A stretch of 64,000 nt of DNA, from positions 62,001 through 126,000 of the forward strand of contig DAOUBK010000080.1 of NCBI GenBank assembly GCA_034432635.1, given 5' to 3'. The position numbers and the translations under genes are program-made. The notes beneath the pieces are model-generated. The model was not told the origin of the DNA. It ran no database searches and saw nothing but the letters and a program-made list of their open reading frames with translations. Shown here one piece after another: positions 9,080 through 16,172 of this stretch; the stretch's first letter is position 1; each line of letters begins with the position of its first letter. The DNA is from Roseiflexus sp034432635 (GTDB lineage Bacteria; Chloroflexota; Chloroflexia; Chloroflexales; Roseiflexaceae).

Positions 9080-10282
9080 CTACCGGCTACGCACCACCAG
9101 GTTGGTGAAACGAACCACTCCCTGTCCTTCCTCGAATGTATGGGTACCAAACGCAAGCCTACCGCTACGGAAGGCGCTATCACGCAGATCGGTGAGACGC
9201 TGCCCGTTGCAAAAGAAGGTCAGCGCGTCACCAACCATATCGATCCTCAACCGGTTGGATGAACCGGCGGCATTGATGATCGGCGATGTTTTCCAGTCGC
9301 TCAGGATGGAGAATTCATCGTTCACATAGCGTGCAACCCGGTAGCGTCTGCGGCCGTCAATGTTGAGAATGTAGAAATTCTGGTCATCCTGATAGCGGAA
9401 GAGCAGCGCAACTGCTGCACTGCGCGGCTTATCGACCATCGCCTCGATTTCGAACGATGCATCATCAACTTGCTCGTCGATGGTCTGCCAGTTGATCTGA
9501 TCGGTGTCAAACGACTCGATGACAAATGCACCATTCTCAAAGCGGTAATCGCCGCTCTCTGTTCGTCCGGCGGTGAACCGACTAGTTGCCTCGCTGGCGA
9601 GCGAGTCACGCAGCAACACGTTGGGGAAGTCGGTCGATGCCGGTTGATCGCTGATGCTCACCACCGTGCCGGCAACGGTTGTACCGAGTGATTGAGCGGC
9701 CTGCTGACCGACCCAGTACAAACCGCCAAGTATGAGGATGCATGCCAGCACCAGGACGCCAAGGATGATGCCGATGATCAGCAGCCAGTTCGGCCCTTTC
9801 TTTGCTGTCGTTGTTGCGGCAGGAGCGCCCGAACCGCCTCCAGTCGCCGACGGTGGAGCAGGGGGAAGGTTCCCCACTTCACCGCTCGCAGGCGGCGGGG
9901 TTGATGGCGGCACGCCGAATCCGCCGCCGGCTGCGGGTGTGGTTGGTGGAGCAGCCGGCGGCAGTCCGAAACCACTACCCGATGACGCTGACGCAACATC
10001 CGGGGGCGGCGATTGCCGGCGGGTTGGATCTTCAAGTATCGTCTGTAATCCTGCGCTGCTTGACGGTGCGCCTGATGAAGGCGGCGCCGGTGGCGTGACC
10101 ATGGTTTTGCCGGGGTCGCCTTCGGGCGGCAGCAGCACGGTGCGTCCGGCGTCGGGTGGTGCTGGCGGCATGACCATGGTTTTGCCGGGGTCGACCGACG
10201 GTTCTGGCAAACGTGCGCCACACTGCGGGCAGAAGCGCTTTCCTTCCTGAATTTCAGCCTGACACTGCGGGCAGCGAATCAT
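9080..10282 (-). CDS. Zinc-ribbon, single-pass membrane protein with a C-terminal lectin-like domain
   Basis: 400 residues from ATG 10282, which has GGAG 7 nt upstream. Residues 3-25 form a zinc ribbon (CPQCQAEIQ...FCPQCGARLPE). A Pro/Gly-rich disordered stretch follows, with two DPGKTMV[M/T]PPAPP units and one GRTVLLPP unit. Near ~175-198 there is one transmembrane helix (LLIIGIILGVLVLACILILGG). The outer C-terminal ~180 residues are beta-rich and resemble a concanavalin/LamG-like (DUF1080-type) domain (DDQNFYILNIDG, LRIDMVGDALTFFCNG). The zinc ribbon should be cytoplasmic and the lectin-like part external. The Thr-containing repeats look like substrates for Ser/Thr kinases or FHA domains, which is inference only. 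Confidence 0.75.
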   Translation of the reverse strand: MIRCPQCQAEIQEGKRFCPQCGARLPEPSVDPGKTMVMPPAPPDAGRTVLLPPEGDPGKTMVTPPAPPSSGAPSSSAGLQTILEDPTRRQSPPPDVASASSGSGFGLPPAAPPTTPAAGGGFGVPPSTPPPASGEVGNLPPAPPSATGGGSGAPAATTTAKKGPNWLLIIGIILGVLVLACILILGGLYWVGQQAAQSLGTTVAGTVVSISDQPASTDFPNVLLRDSLASEATSRFTAGRTESGDYRFENGAFVIESFDTDQINWQTIDEQVDDASFEIEAMVDKPRSAAVALLFRYQDDQNFYILNIDGRRRYRVARYVNDEFSILSDWKTSPIINAAGSSNRLRIDMVGDALTFFCNGQRLTDLRDSAFRSGRLAFGTHTFEEGQGVVRFTNLVVRSR

Positions 10283-10353
10283 CACCTATCTCCTCGTTCA
10301 CAAGGCTTGCTTTCAATAGAACGTGGCGGAAGGGTACAAGTTACGTTACTGCA

Positions 10354-12633
10354 TCAGGAACTTTTGTCCTGATGCGGACCTCCTATCGGAAGCGCGACAT
10401 AAAAGGTGCTGCCGCGTCCCTCGATGCTTTCTGCCCAGATTGTGCCACCGTGACGCACAGTCATTTCGTAACTGAGATACAATCCCAACCCAAGACCTTC
10501 ACCGCTGCGCTGACGCCCCCGCGCATACCGCTGAAACAGACGCTGCTTTGTCTCTTCCGACATACCGATGCCACGATCGCGCACCGTGATCAACGCCAGT
10601 GGTCTGGGATGACGTTGCATCTCACCGATCAGAGCGCGCAACGTTGCCGGCGGTTGATGGGCATACTTTGCCGCCAGCACGTCTGATCGAATAACGACTT
10701 CTGCAATCTCGATGGGAGCGCCGGGACCGCTGTAGCGCACCGCATTGACCAGCAGATTCGTCAGCACCTGGCGAATACGTAGCGGGTCACAAACGACCAG
10801 CAGATCAGGGGCATCAGAGGTCAGGGTCACCTCGCACTCGCCGATGACCGGGCGCAACTGCTCGATCACCTGGTTGGTCAATGCCACCAGGTTGACCTGC
10901 TGAAGTTGCAGGCTGAAGAGACCTGCGTCCAGGCGCGACATATCGAGCAGATTATCAACCAGGCGCAGCATATGGCTGACCTGTTGTGAGAGGATGGTCA
11001 GGCCGCGCAGCTCGGTCGTATCTTCCTTATCACGTCGTTGCTCACTTCGGATGAGCAGATCGGCGTAACTGCGCACTGCAGCCAGCGGACTGCGCAATTC
11101 ATGGGCTGCGACTGCCAGAAAGTCGTCTTTTGCGCGCTCCAGTTTCTGGTGCTCGGTAATGTCCCGAAAGATGACAACTGCACCTTCGATGGTATTCATA
11201 TCGCCATAAACCGGTGCACCGCTGAAACTCATCACGGTATCCTCACCGCTGGCGCCGCGCAGCAACACCCGGTAATCGTGAAACACCTCCCCGGCAAGTG
11301 CGCGCGCCAGCGGCAGATGTTCGACCGGCAGCACGCGCCCCTTCAGATCGCGGATGGCGTAGAAATCCGCCATTGAACTGATCGGTTGCTGGTAGGGGAA
11401 TGAGTCGGACGACAGAAGTTCCATCGCAGTGCGATTGGCAAGCACCAGCCGACCGAGGCGATCACACAGCACCACCCCCTCAACAATGCTGTTGATCACT
11501 GCTGCCAGTTTCCGGCGCTCGATATGGCTTTCCTGATACAGACGCACGTTGGCGATGGCGAACCCGATCAGATTACTCATCATCATCACCGTCTGCACAT
11601 CGATGCGTTCTGGCAGGGTGGCGTCGCCGTAGATCCCGATCACGCCCACCACCGTGCCGCCTGCCAGCAGCGGTACGTAAGCGCATCCCGCAAGACCGGC
11701 TTCCACCAGCAACTCTTCGCCGGTCCCAACGATGAGCGGTCGCCGGATCGGTTGCCCGTAGCGCACCGCCTCTTCGCACGCTGCGCCGGCGACCTGGATT
11801 TCACGGTTCTGTTCGATGAACTGTAGCGGAACGCGACGCCAGGCGCCGGGGTGCAACACGCCGCGACCGGGATCGAGGAGGAACAGGACGCCAACCGATG
11901 CTTCCACCACGCCAAGAACAACATCGAGCACGTTGCGCATGAGTTCGTCGAGATCCGCCGCAGTGCTGATCACCGTGCCAATCGCACCGAATGCTTCCAG
12001 TCGTCGCTGGTGCGCCTGCATCTGGGTGTGGAGTTGTGCATTCTTGATCGCTCCGGCTGCCAGATTGCTGAATGTTTGCAACACTTGCAGATCGGTGCGG
12101 CGCAGTTGGGGGCGATTGCCGAGATTCATCAATTCCAGCACGCCGATCACTTCTGCCCCGATGCGCAGCGGCAGAATGACAGCTGTCAGCTCGCGCGGCA
12201 GACGTTCGAGGAAAGCGCATATATCCGGTTCGCTGCGCGGGCTGACCCGGCGCGCCAGATCACGGTATGATGAGCGTGTTTCGATCAGGAGCGGCTCGCC
12301 GCGCCGCAGTGCCTCGCCTGCCAGCCCTTCGCCTGGACGTAATCGCAGGCGACAGGTCGCTTCGGTTGCAGCGCCAAGATCAAGCCCATAGTACGACTCC
12401 AGCCGTAGCACCGTCTGCTGCCGGTCGTAGATCCAGAGCAACCCGGCCTGGACTGCGGGCATCACTTCGACGACGCGCCGTACCAATCCTGCAAACAGTT
12501 CAGTCGGGTCGAGGATGGATACCAGGTAAGTCGAAACATCGAGCAGGTTGCTCAGAACCTCGCTCCGCTGTTCCGCTTCGTTGACCGGTTGATCGTAGAT
12601 TTCACCCACAAGCGACGGCTGCGTAACGGTCAT
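10354..12633 (-). CDS. Soluble sensor histidine kinase (GAF-GAF-PAS-HisKA-HATPase)
   Basis: 759 residues from ATG 12633, chosen because GGAGG sits 6 nt upstream and because the alternative ATG at 12654 would leave only about 8 nt of leader. Two GAF domains (about 30-185 and 215-360) and a PAS domain (~370-490) precede HisKA with the His in AVAAHELRSPLAA and HATPase with NLLVNAVRYSG, DRGIGMS and GEGLGLGLY. No transmembrane helix is present. An insert in the ATPase domain (about 20 residues between the N box and the G1 box) is longer than in the other two kinases. It lies 71 bp before the zinc-ribbon gene on the same strand. No response regulator is nearby. Confidence 0.92.
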   Translation of the reverse strand: MTVTQPSLVGEIYDQPVNEAEQRSEVLSNLLDVSTYLVSILDPTELFAGLVRRVVEVMPAVQAGLLWIYDRQQTVLRLESYYGLDLGAATEATCRLRLRPGEGLAGEALRRGEPLLIETRSSYRDLARRVSPRSEPDICAFLERLPRELTAVILPLRIGAEVIGVLELMNLGNRPQLRRTDLQVLQTFSNLAAGAIKNAQLHTQMQAHQRRLEAFGAIGTVISTAADLDELMRNVLDVVLGVVEASVGVLFLLDPGRGVLHPGAWRRVPLQFIEQNREIQVAGAACEEAVRYGQPIRRPLIVGTGEELLVEAGLAGCAYVPLLAGGTVVGVIGIYGDATLPERIDVQTVMMMSNLIGFAIANVRLYQESHIERRKLAAVINSIVEGVVLCDRLGRLVLANRTAMELLSSDSFPYQQPISSMADFYAIRDLKGRVLPVEHLPLARALAGEVFHDYRVLLRGASGEDTVMSFSGAPVYGDMNTIEGAVVIFRDITEHQKLERAKDDFLAVAAHELRSPLAAVRSYADLLIRSEQRRDKEDTTELRGLTILSQQVSHMLRLVDNLLDMSRLDAGLFSLQLQQVNLVALTNQVIEQLRPVIGECEVTLTSDAPDLLVVCDPLRIRQVLTNLLVNAVRYSGPGAPIEIAEVVIRSDVLAAKYAHQPPATLRALIGEMQRHPRPLALITVRDRGIGMSEETKQRLFQRYARGRQRSGEGLGLGLYLSYEMTVRHGGTIWAESIEGRGSTFYVALPIGGPHQDKSS

Positions 12634-12668
12634 CTCGCGCCTCCAACGCAGCATGTTCCGATTGTTGG

Positions 12669-12674
12669 ATTATA
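12669..12674 (-). promoter_or_regulatory. -10 box of the third sensor kinase
   Basis: TATAAT on the minus strand. Transcription would start near 12662, giving a leader of about 28 nt to the ATG at 12633. No convincing -35 hexamer is visible at 16-18 bp. Confidence 0.4.
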
Positions 12675-12811
12675 ACATGAGCGCCATAGCGTGATTGCGC
12701 GCGCGGCGTGAGACGTAAGGCGCAGGGATCGCGAGCAGCACAATGGTGTTCGATGCCAGGCAGATTGATGGCAATGCTTCCCCGCGCAGGACTGTCGTTT
12801 GTCAGGGCTGA

Positions 12812-13744
12812 TCAGTCGCACGAAACATCCATGCGCATGGGTGAAGATGGCATGGCGTCGGTTGATCGACGGTGTACGAGGCTGTCGAGCGTATGGATCG
12901 CCAGCGCCGTCCAGATCAGGGCGAATCCGATCAAGCGCGCCGTTGTGAGCGGCTCCCCGTACAACACGACGCCGATGAGAAACTGGAGTGTCGGCGCAAT
13001 GTACTGGAGAATACCCAGTGTGACGAGCGAGACGCGCCGTGCGCCGGCGGCAAACAGCAGCAGCGGCGCTGCGGTGATCGGACCTGCAGCGATCAGCAGC
13101 ATCCAGGTCAGTGGATCGCCATGGGCAAACGCGGTCTGCACTGTCAGTTCACGATAGACCAGGAACCCGATCATCACCGGCGTTAGGAGCGCTGTTTCGA
13201 GGGTGAACCCATCGAGCGAGTCGAGCGGCGCCGTTTTGCGGAGTAACCCATACAGCGCAAATGTGCAGGCAGTGATGAGCGCAATCCAGGGAAACGATCC
13301 ATACTGAAACGTCAAATAGAGCACCCCTGCCAGCGCCACACTCATCGCCACGCCCTGACCGATGCGTAACCGTTCCTTCAGTACCAGTGCACCGAGCAGG
13401 ACGTTGATCAGCGGGTTGATGAAATAACCCAGACTGGTTTCCACAATATGATCGGCATTTACTGCCCAGACATAAACGAACCAGTTGGCAGTCAGCAGCA
13501 TGCCGGTCGTCAGGAACGTTGCCAGAACGCGACGATCGCGCCAGATGGCGCCGATCTGCATCCGGCGTCGTCCAATGGTCAACAGGACGAACGCAAACGC
13601 CAGTGACCAGATGATCCGGTGGGCGACGATTTCCAGTGCATCGATATGCTGCAACAGTTTCCAGAAGACCGGCAGCAAGCCCCAGCAGGCATACGCGCCG
13701 GCTGCATAGAGTACGCCTTTGTTCATTGGTGGTGCGCTTTCCAT
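12812..13744 (-). CDS. rarD: RarD-type EamA family transporter
   Basis: 310 residues with about ten hydrophobic helices and two EamA repeats. The RarD signature region is clear near the start (GVLYAAGAYACWGLLPVFWKLL), with HRIIWS and, in repeat one, NWFVYVWAVN and SLGYFINPL. RarD proteins are inner-membrane DMT-superfamily permeases of unknown natural substrate. An alternative start is ATG 13726, with GGAA 11 nt upstream; neither start has a strong ribosome site. It is divergent from the ferredoxin-ccmE operon and shares its upstream region, which carries the CRP-like box. Confidence 0.88.
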   Translation of the reverse strand: MESAPPMNKGVLYAAGAYACWGLLPVFWKLLQHIDALEIVAHRIIWSLAFAFVLLTIGRRRMQIGAIWRDRRVLATFLTTGMLLTANWFVYVWAVNADHIVETSLGYFINPLINVLLGALVLKERLRIGQGVAMSVALAGVLYLTFQYGSFPWIALITACTFALYGLLRKTAPLDSLDGFTLETALLTPVMIGFLVYRELTVQTAFAHGDPLTWMLLIAAGPITAAPLLLFAAGARRVSLVTLGILQYIAPTLQFLIGVVLYGEPLTTARLIGFALIWTALAIHTLDSLVHRRSTDAMPSSPMRMDVSCD

Positions 13745-13874
13745 TGCGGAAGGCTTTGAATAACTTCGCTATCCTACCATAACCTGGCGCGGGGTCAGCA
13801 GCGGCAATCCTGCATGCCGGCGGGACAGACACCCTGACCGCTAGGGTCTGCCAGACCGCAGAGTGGACTTCGGC

Positions 13875-13890
13875 TGCGAGAAAAGTCACA
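13875..13890 (+). promoter_or_regulatory. CRP/FNR-type operator before the ferredoxin-ccmE operon
   Basis: TGCGA-GAAAAG-TCACA has the TGTGA-N6-TCACA layout of CRP-type sites. The same spacer GAAAAG occurs in the box at 18863-18878 before nirS. A TACACT (-10-like, 13912-13917) follows after 21 bp. With a start near 13924 the box would centre at about -41.5, the position of a class II activator site. The likely ligand is the regulator at 14601-15272. Confidence 0.65.
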
Positions 13891-13956
13891 GACAACCAGT
13901 GTGTAACGTCATACACTCAGTCGCAGCATGCACTTCGCAGGCGGAGGACAACAGCA

Positions 13957-14184
13957 GTGGAAATGACCATACCGATCACCGATCTGGAACGTTGCACAGG
14001 GTGCGGATGGTGCGTCCGGCAGTGCCCGACCCATGCAGTCGAACTGATCGCGCACAAGGCAGTGATTGTCCGTCCATCGGATTGCACCTTTTGCGACGCC
14101 TGTGAGCAGGCATGCCCTACCGGAGCAATCGGACGCCCCTTTATCGTCGTATTCGCGCCTGACCAGCAGTGGAGTCGCATATGA
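13957..14184 (+). CDS. 2[4Fe-4S] ferredoxin-type protein
   Basis: 75 residues from GTG 13957, which has GGAGGA 9 nt upstream; the next ATG would be 15 nt away. Two complete cluster motifs are visible: CTGCGWCVRQCP (~13-24) and CTFCDACEQACP (~43-54), with the usual Pro after each fourth Cys. It should be a small cytoplasmic electron carrier. The stop overlaps the ccmE start as ATGA, so the two genes are translationally coupled. A CRP-like box precedes the operon, which points to control by the regulator at 14601-15272 together with nirS. The partner enzyme is not evident. Confidence 0.9.
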   Translation: MEMTIPITDLERCTGCGWCVRQCPTHAVELIAHKAVIVRPSDCTFCDACEQACPTGAIGRPFIVVFAPDQQWSRI

Positions 14185-14594
14185 CCCGGCAGATTTCGCT
14201 GACCCGTCATCGCCGCATCACACCGTTGCATGCAGCCGGAGGAGTGTTGATCGTCCTGGCGGCGATCCTCAGTTACGGCGGATTGCAACAATCATTCCGA
14301 CCCTACACGGAGCGGATCGAAGAAGCCGTCGAGAGTGGGAGAAGCATCCAGCTCGTCGGATTTCTGGGCAGCGCTGGCGCCTACGATGCACAGGGCAGGT
14401 TCACATTCGTTCTCGAAGATGAAACGGGTCGTCGGGTGACCGTTGTCAGTCGCAAACCAAAACCATCGCACTTCGAACTGGCGACGAGCATTGTCGTGAT
14501 CGGTCGCTACGACGATGAACAGCGTGTGTTTCTTGCCGATCAGGTGCTGGTGAAATGCCCGTCGAAGTATCACGAGCAGAATGTGGCTCGTTGA
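14181..14594 (+). CDS. ccmE: CcmE-like haem chaperone of the CXXXY type
   Basis: 137 residues from ATG 14181 (GGAG 6 nt upstream, ATGA overlap with the ferredoxin). One N-terminal membrane anchor (~17-33, GGVLIVLAAILSYGG) is followed by a small beta-barrel of OB type (~50-122). The end reads ADQVLVKCPSKY (~119-130). CcmE carries haem to apocytochrome c on the outer side of the membrane. Classical CcmE uses His in a HXXXY motif, whereas archaeal and Desulfovibrio types use Cys in CXXXY; CPSKY fits the latter. No other ccm gene is in the window. Co-regulation with the multihaem cytochrome cd1 makes a cytochrome-assembly role plausible. Confidence 0.75.
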   Translation: MTRQISLTRHRRITPLHAAGGVLIVLAAILSYGGLQQSFRPYTERIEEAVESGRSIQLVGFLGSAGAYDAQGRFTFVLEDETGRRVTVVSRKPKPSHFELATSIVVIGRYDDEQRVFLADQVLVKCPSKYHEQNVAR

Positions 14595-14600
14595 TGCCGT

Positions 14601-15272
14601 TTATGCGCGCTCGCTCTCGCGCTCCAGACCGGCGCGGTCTACAATGACAATCGCCCCGCGTTCGATGCGGATAAGACCCATACCCTCGAAGGTCTTCAGC
14701 GAACGCCCGATCATCTCGCGCACCGTGCCGAGGCGTGCGGCCATCTCACTCTGTGTAAGCGGTTGAACGATGCCCGTCTCGCCTTCTTCTGCCTGCGCCA
14801 GCAACAGACGCGCCAGCCGCCCCTGAACTGTTGTGAGCGACAGATCGTCAACCAGACTCACCAGTCGCCGCAGATACTTGCAAGTATCTGCCAGCAGACA
14901 CAACGCCACAACCGGATGCTCCAGAATCAGCGCGCGCAACGATTCGCCCGGAAACAACAGCGCAGTGACATCCGATTGCGCCGATGCGTTGACCGGGCAG
15001 GAACCGCCATCGAACACTGGCACTGAATTGAAGTGCTGTCCCGGTGCAACGATGTGCAGCACCTGTTCGCGCCCACCCGATGATATGCGCGACAAACGCA
15101 CCCGACCGCTGAGCAGAGCGTAGAGACCAGGCGACGGATCGCCTGCGAGAAAGATCACCTCGCCTGCCGTATGATGCACCCGCACGGCGATAGACCCCAG
15201 CGCAGCGCAGGCCGGCTCTGGAAGCGCGGCAAACAGCGTCGCGCGACGGATCTCGGCGCTTTTGACCGGCAT
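14601..15272 (-). CDS. CRP/FNR family transcriptional regulator
   Basis: 223 residues from ATG 15272 (GAGG 6 nt upstream); the frame is open further upstream but without a ribosome site. Residues ~10-125 form a cyclic-nucleotide-binding-type beta-roll (AGEVIFLAGDPSPGLYALLSG). A dimer helix follows, then a winged helix (LTQSEMAARLGTVREMIGRSL). The recognition helix has RE-xx-GR, matching Arg180, Glu181 and Arg185 of E. coli CRP, which read TGTGA. The cAMP pocket RS pair is replaced (CPVNAS), and the FNR iron-sulfur cysteines are absent, so the effector is unknown. It is convergent with ccmE (6-bp gap). Targets are probably the boxes at 13875 and 18863. Confidence 0.88.
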   Translation of the reverse strand: MPVKSAEIRRATLFAALPEPACAALGSIAVRVHHTAGEVIFLAGDPSPGLYALLSGRVRLSRISSGGREQVLHIVAPGQHFNSVPVFDGGSCPVNASAQSDVTALLFPGESLRALILEHPVVALCLLADTCKYLRRLVSLVDDLSLTTVQGRLARLLLAQAEEGETGIVQPLTQSEMAARLGTVREMIGRSLKTFEGMGLIRIERGAIVIVDRAGLERESERA

Positions 15273-15314
15273 GCCATGCCTCACTTTCGTGAATATCGAC
15301 CAGAATTCGACGTG

Positions 15315-15335
15315 CATGCAGTATTGTACTGCATG
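15315..15335. promoter_or_regulatory. Perfect palindrome upstream of the CRP/FNR-type regulator
   Basis: CATGCAGTA (15315-15323), TTG and TACTGCATG (15327-15335) are perfect 9-bp inverse arms. The site lies 43 bp upstream of the regulator start and just before the divergent fkpA-like promoter at 15345-15373, so it could control both. It does not match the TGTGA-N6-TCACA boxes, so another protein may bind. Confidence 0.45.
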
Positions 15336-15344
15336 ACTCCTGCT

Positions 15345-15373
15345 TTGCACCCTTGCCCTTCGCATGGTATGCT
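15345..15373 (+). promoter_or_regulatory. Predicted sigma-70-type promoter of the FKBP gene
   Basis: TTGCAC (15345-15350) and TATGCT (15368-15373) are separated by 17 bp. Transcription would start near 15380, about 100 nt before the ATG at 15481. Confidence 0.55.
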
Positions 15374-15480
15374 GTACCCATGCAAAAACAGATGCGGCTG
15401 TGCGCCGTCTCCTGGCCCTGATGTGCATGGGCATCATCGCCCGGCGATATCGTAGAGCCGCTACCAAACAGGAGTACACA

Positions 15481-15909
15481 ATGGCAACGGCACAAACTGG
15501 CGACACCGTGACAGTGCACTATACCGGCACGCTGGAAGATGGGACTGTCTTCGACAGTTCGCACGGTCGCGAACCGCTGGTGTTCACACTGGGCAGCGGG
15601 CAGGTCATCCAGGGGTTCGAGGAGGCGGTGATCGGGATGCAGGCGGGTGAGAAGCGCCGCGCAGTGTTGACGCCGGATCAGGCATACGGCGAGTATCACG
15701 ACGAACTGATCTTTTCGCTGAGCCGCGACGAACTGCCGCCACAGATCGATCCGGCAATCGGCGAGCAGTATCAGATGCGTCGTCCGGATGGGCAGACATT
15801 CATCGTCACGGTGCGCGATGTGTCGCCGTCCGAAGTGACGTTCGATGCCAACCACCCGCTGGCTGGCGCAATGCTGACGTTCGACATCGAACTGGTATCG
15901 ATCGAGTAG
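15481..15909 (+). CDS. FKBP-type peptidyl-prolyl cis-trans isomerase (SlyD-like)
   Basis: 142 residues from ATG 15481, with GGAG 6 nt upstream. The FKBP core is split by an insert-in-flap region as in SlyD: VTVHYTGTLEDGTVFDSS near 10-27, QVIQGFEEAVIGMQAGEKR near 41-59, an insert (~66-118), then MLTFDIELVSIE at the end. It accelerates prolyl isomerisation and probably acts as a chaperone. The His-rich metal-binding tail of E. coli SlyD is absent. No signal peptide is seen, so it is cytoplasmic. It is a single-gene unit with its own promoter and terminator. Confidence 0.92.
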   Translation: MATAQTGDTVTVHYTGTLEDGTVFDSSHGREPLVFTLGSGQVIQGFEEAVIGMQAGEKRRAVLTPDQAYGEYHDELIFSLSRDELPPQIDPAIGEQYQMRRPDGQTFIVTVRDVSPSEVTFDANHPLAGAMLTFDIELVSIE

Positions 15910-15932
15910 TGATTTATTCGCGTGCTGTCTCA

Positions 15933-15975
15933 GGCATCTGGCGTTTACGCACCGTGAACTGCCAGATGCCCTTTT
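15933..15975 (+). terminator. Rho-independent terminator after the FKBP gene
   Basis: GGCATCTGGC (15933-15942) pairs perfectly with GCCAGATGCC (15961-15970) across an 18-nt loop. It is followed by CTTTT. Confidence 0.7.
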
Positions 15976-16172
15976 GTATACGCAACGACGCTCCAGGTAG
16001 ACACCGAACTCCCTTTTTGCCAGGCAAAGGCGCTGTCTTTGCCTGCCCTCTCCGCTGCGATGAGCCTGTCGAATTCCGCTGTTCCCAATGACAGGTGATC
16101 GCGTGTCCACATATTTTTGATATACTGCATCTACACGCAACGATAGTAGCAGAATGCTGAAGCGAGGATGCT

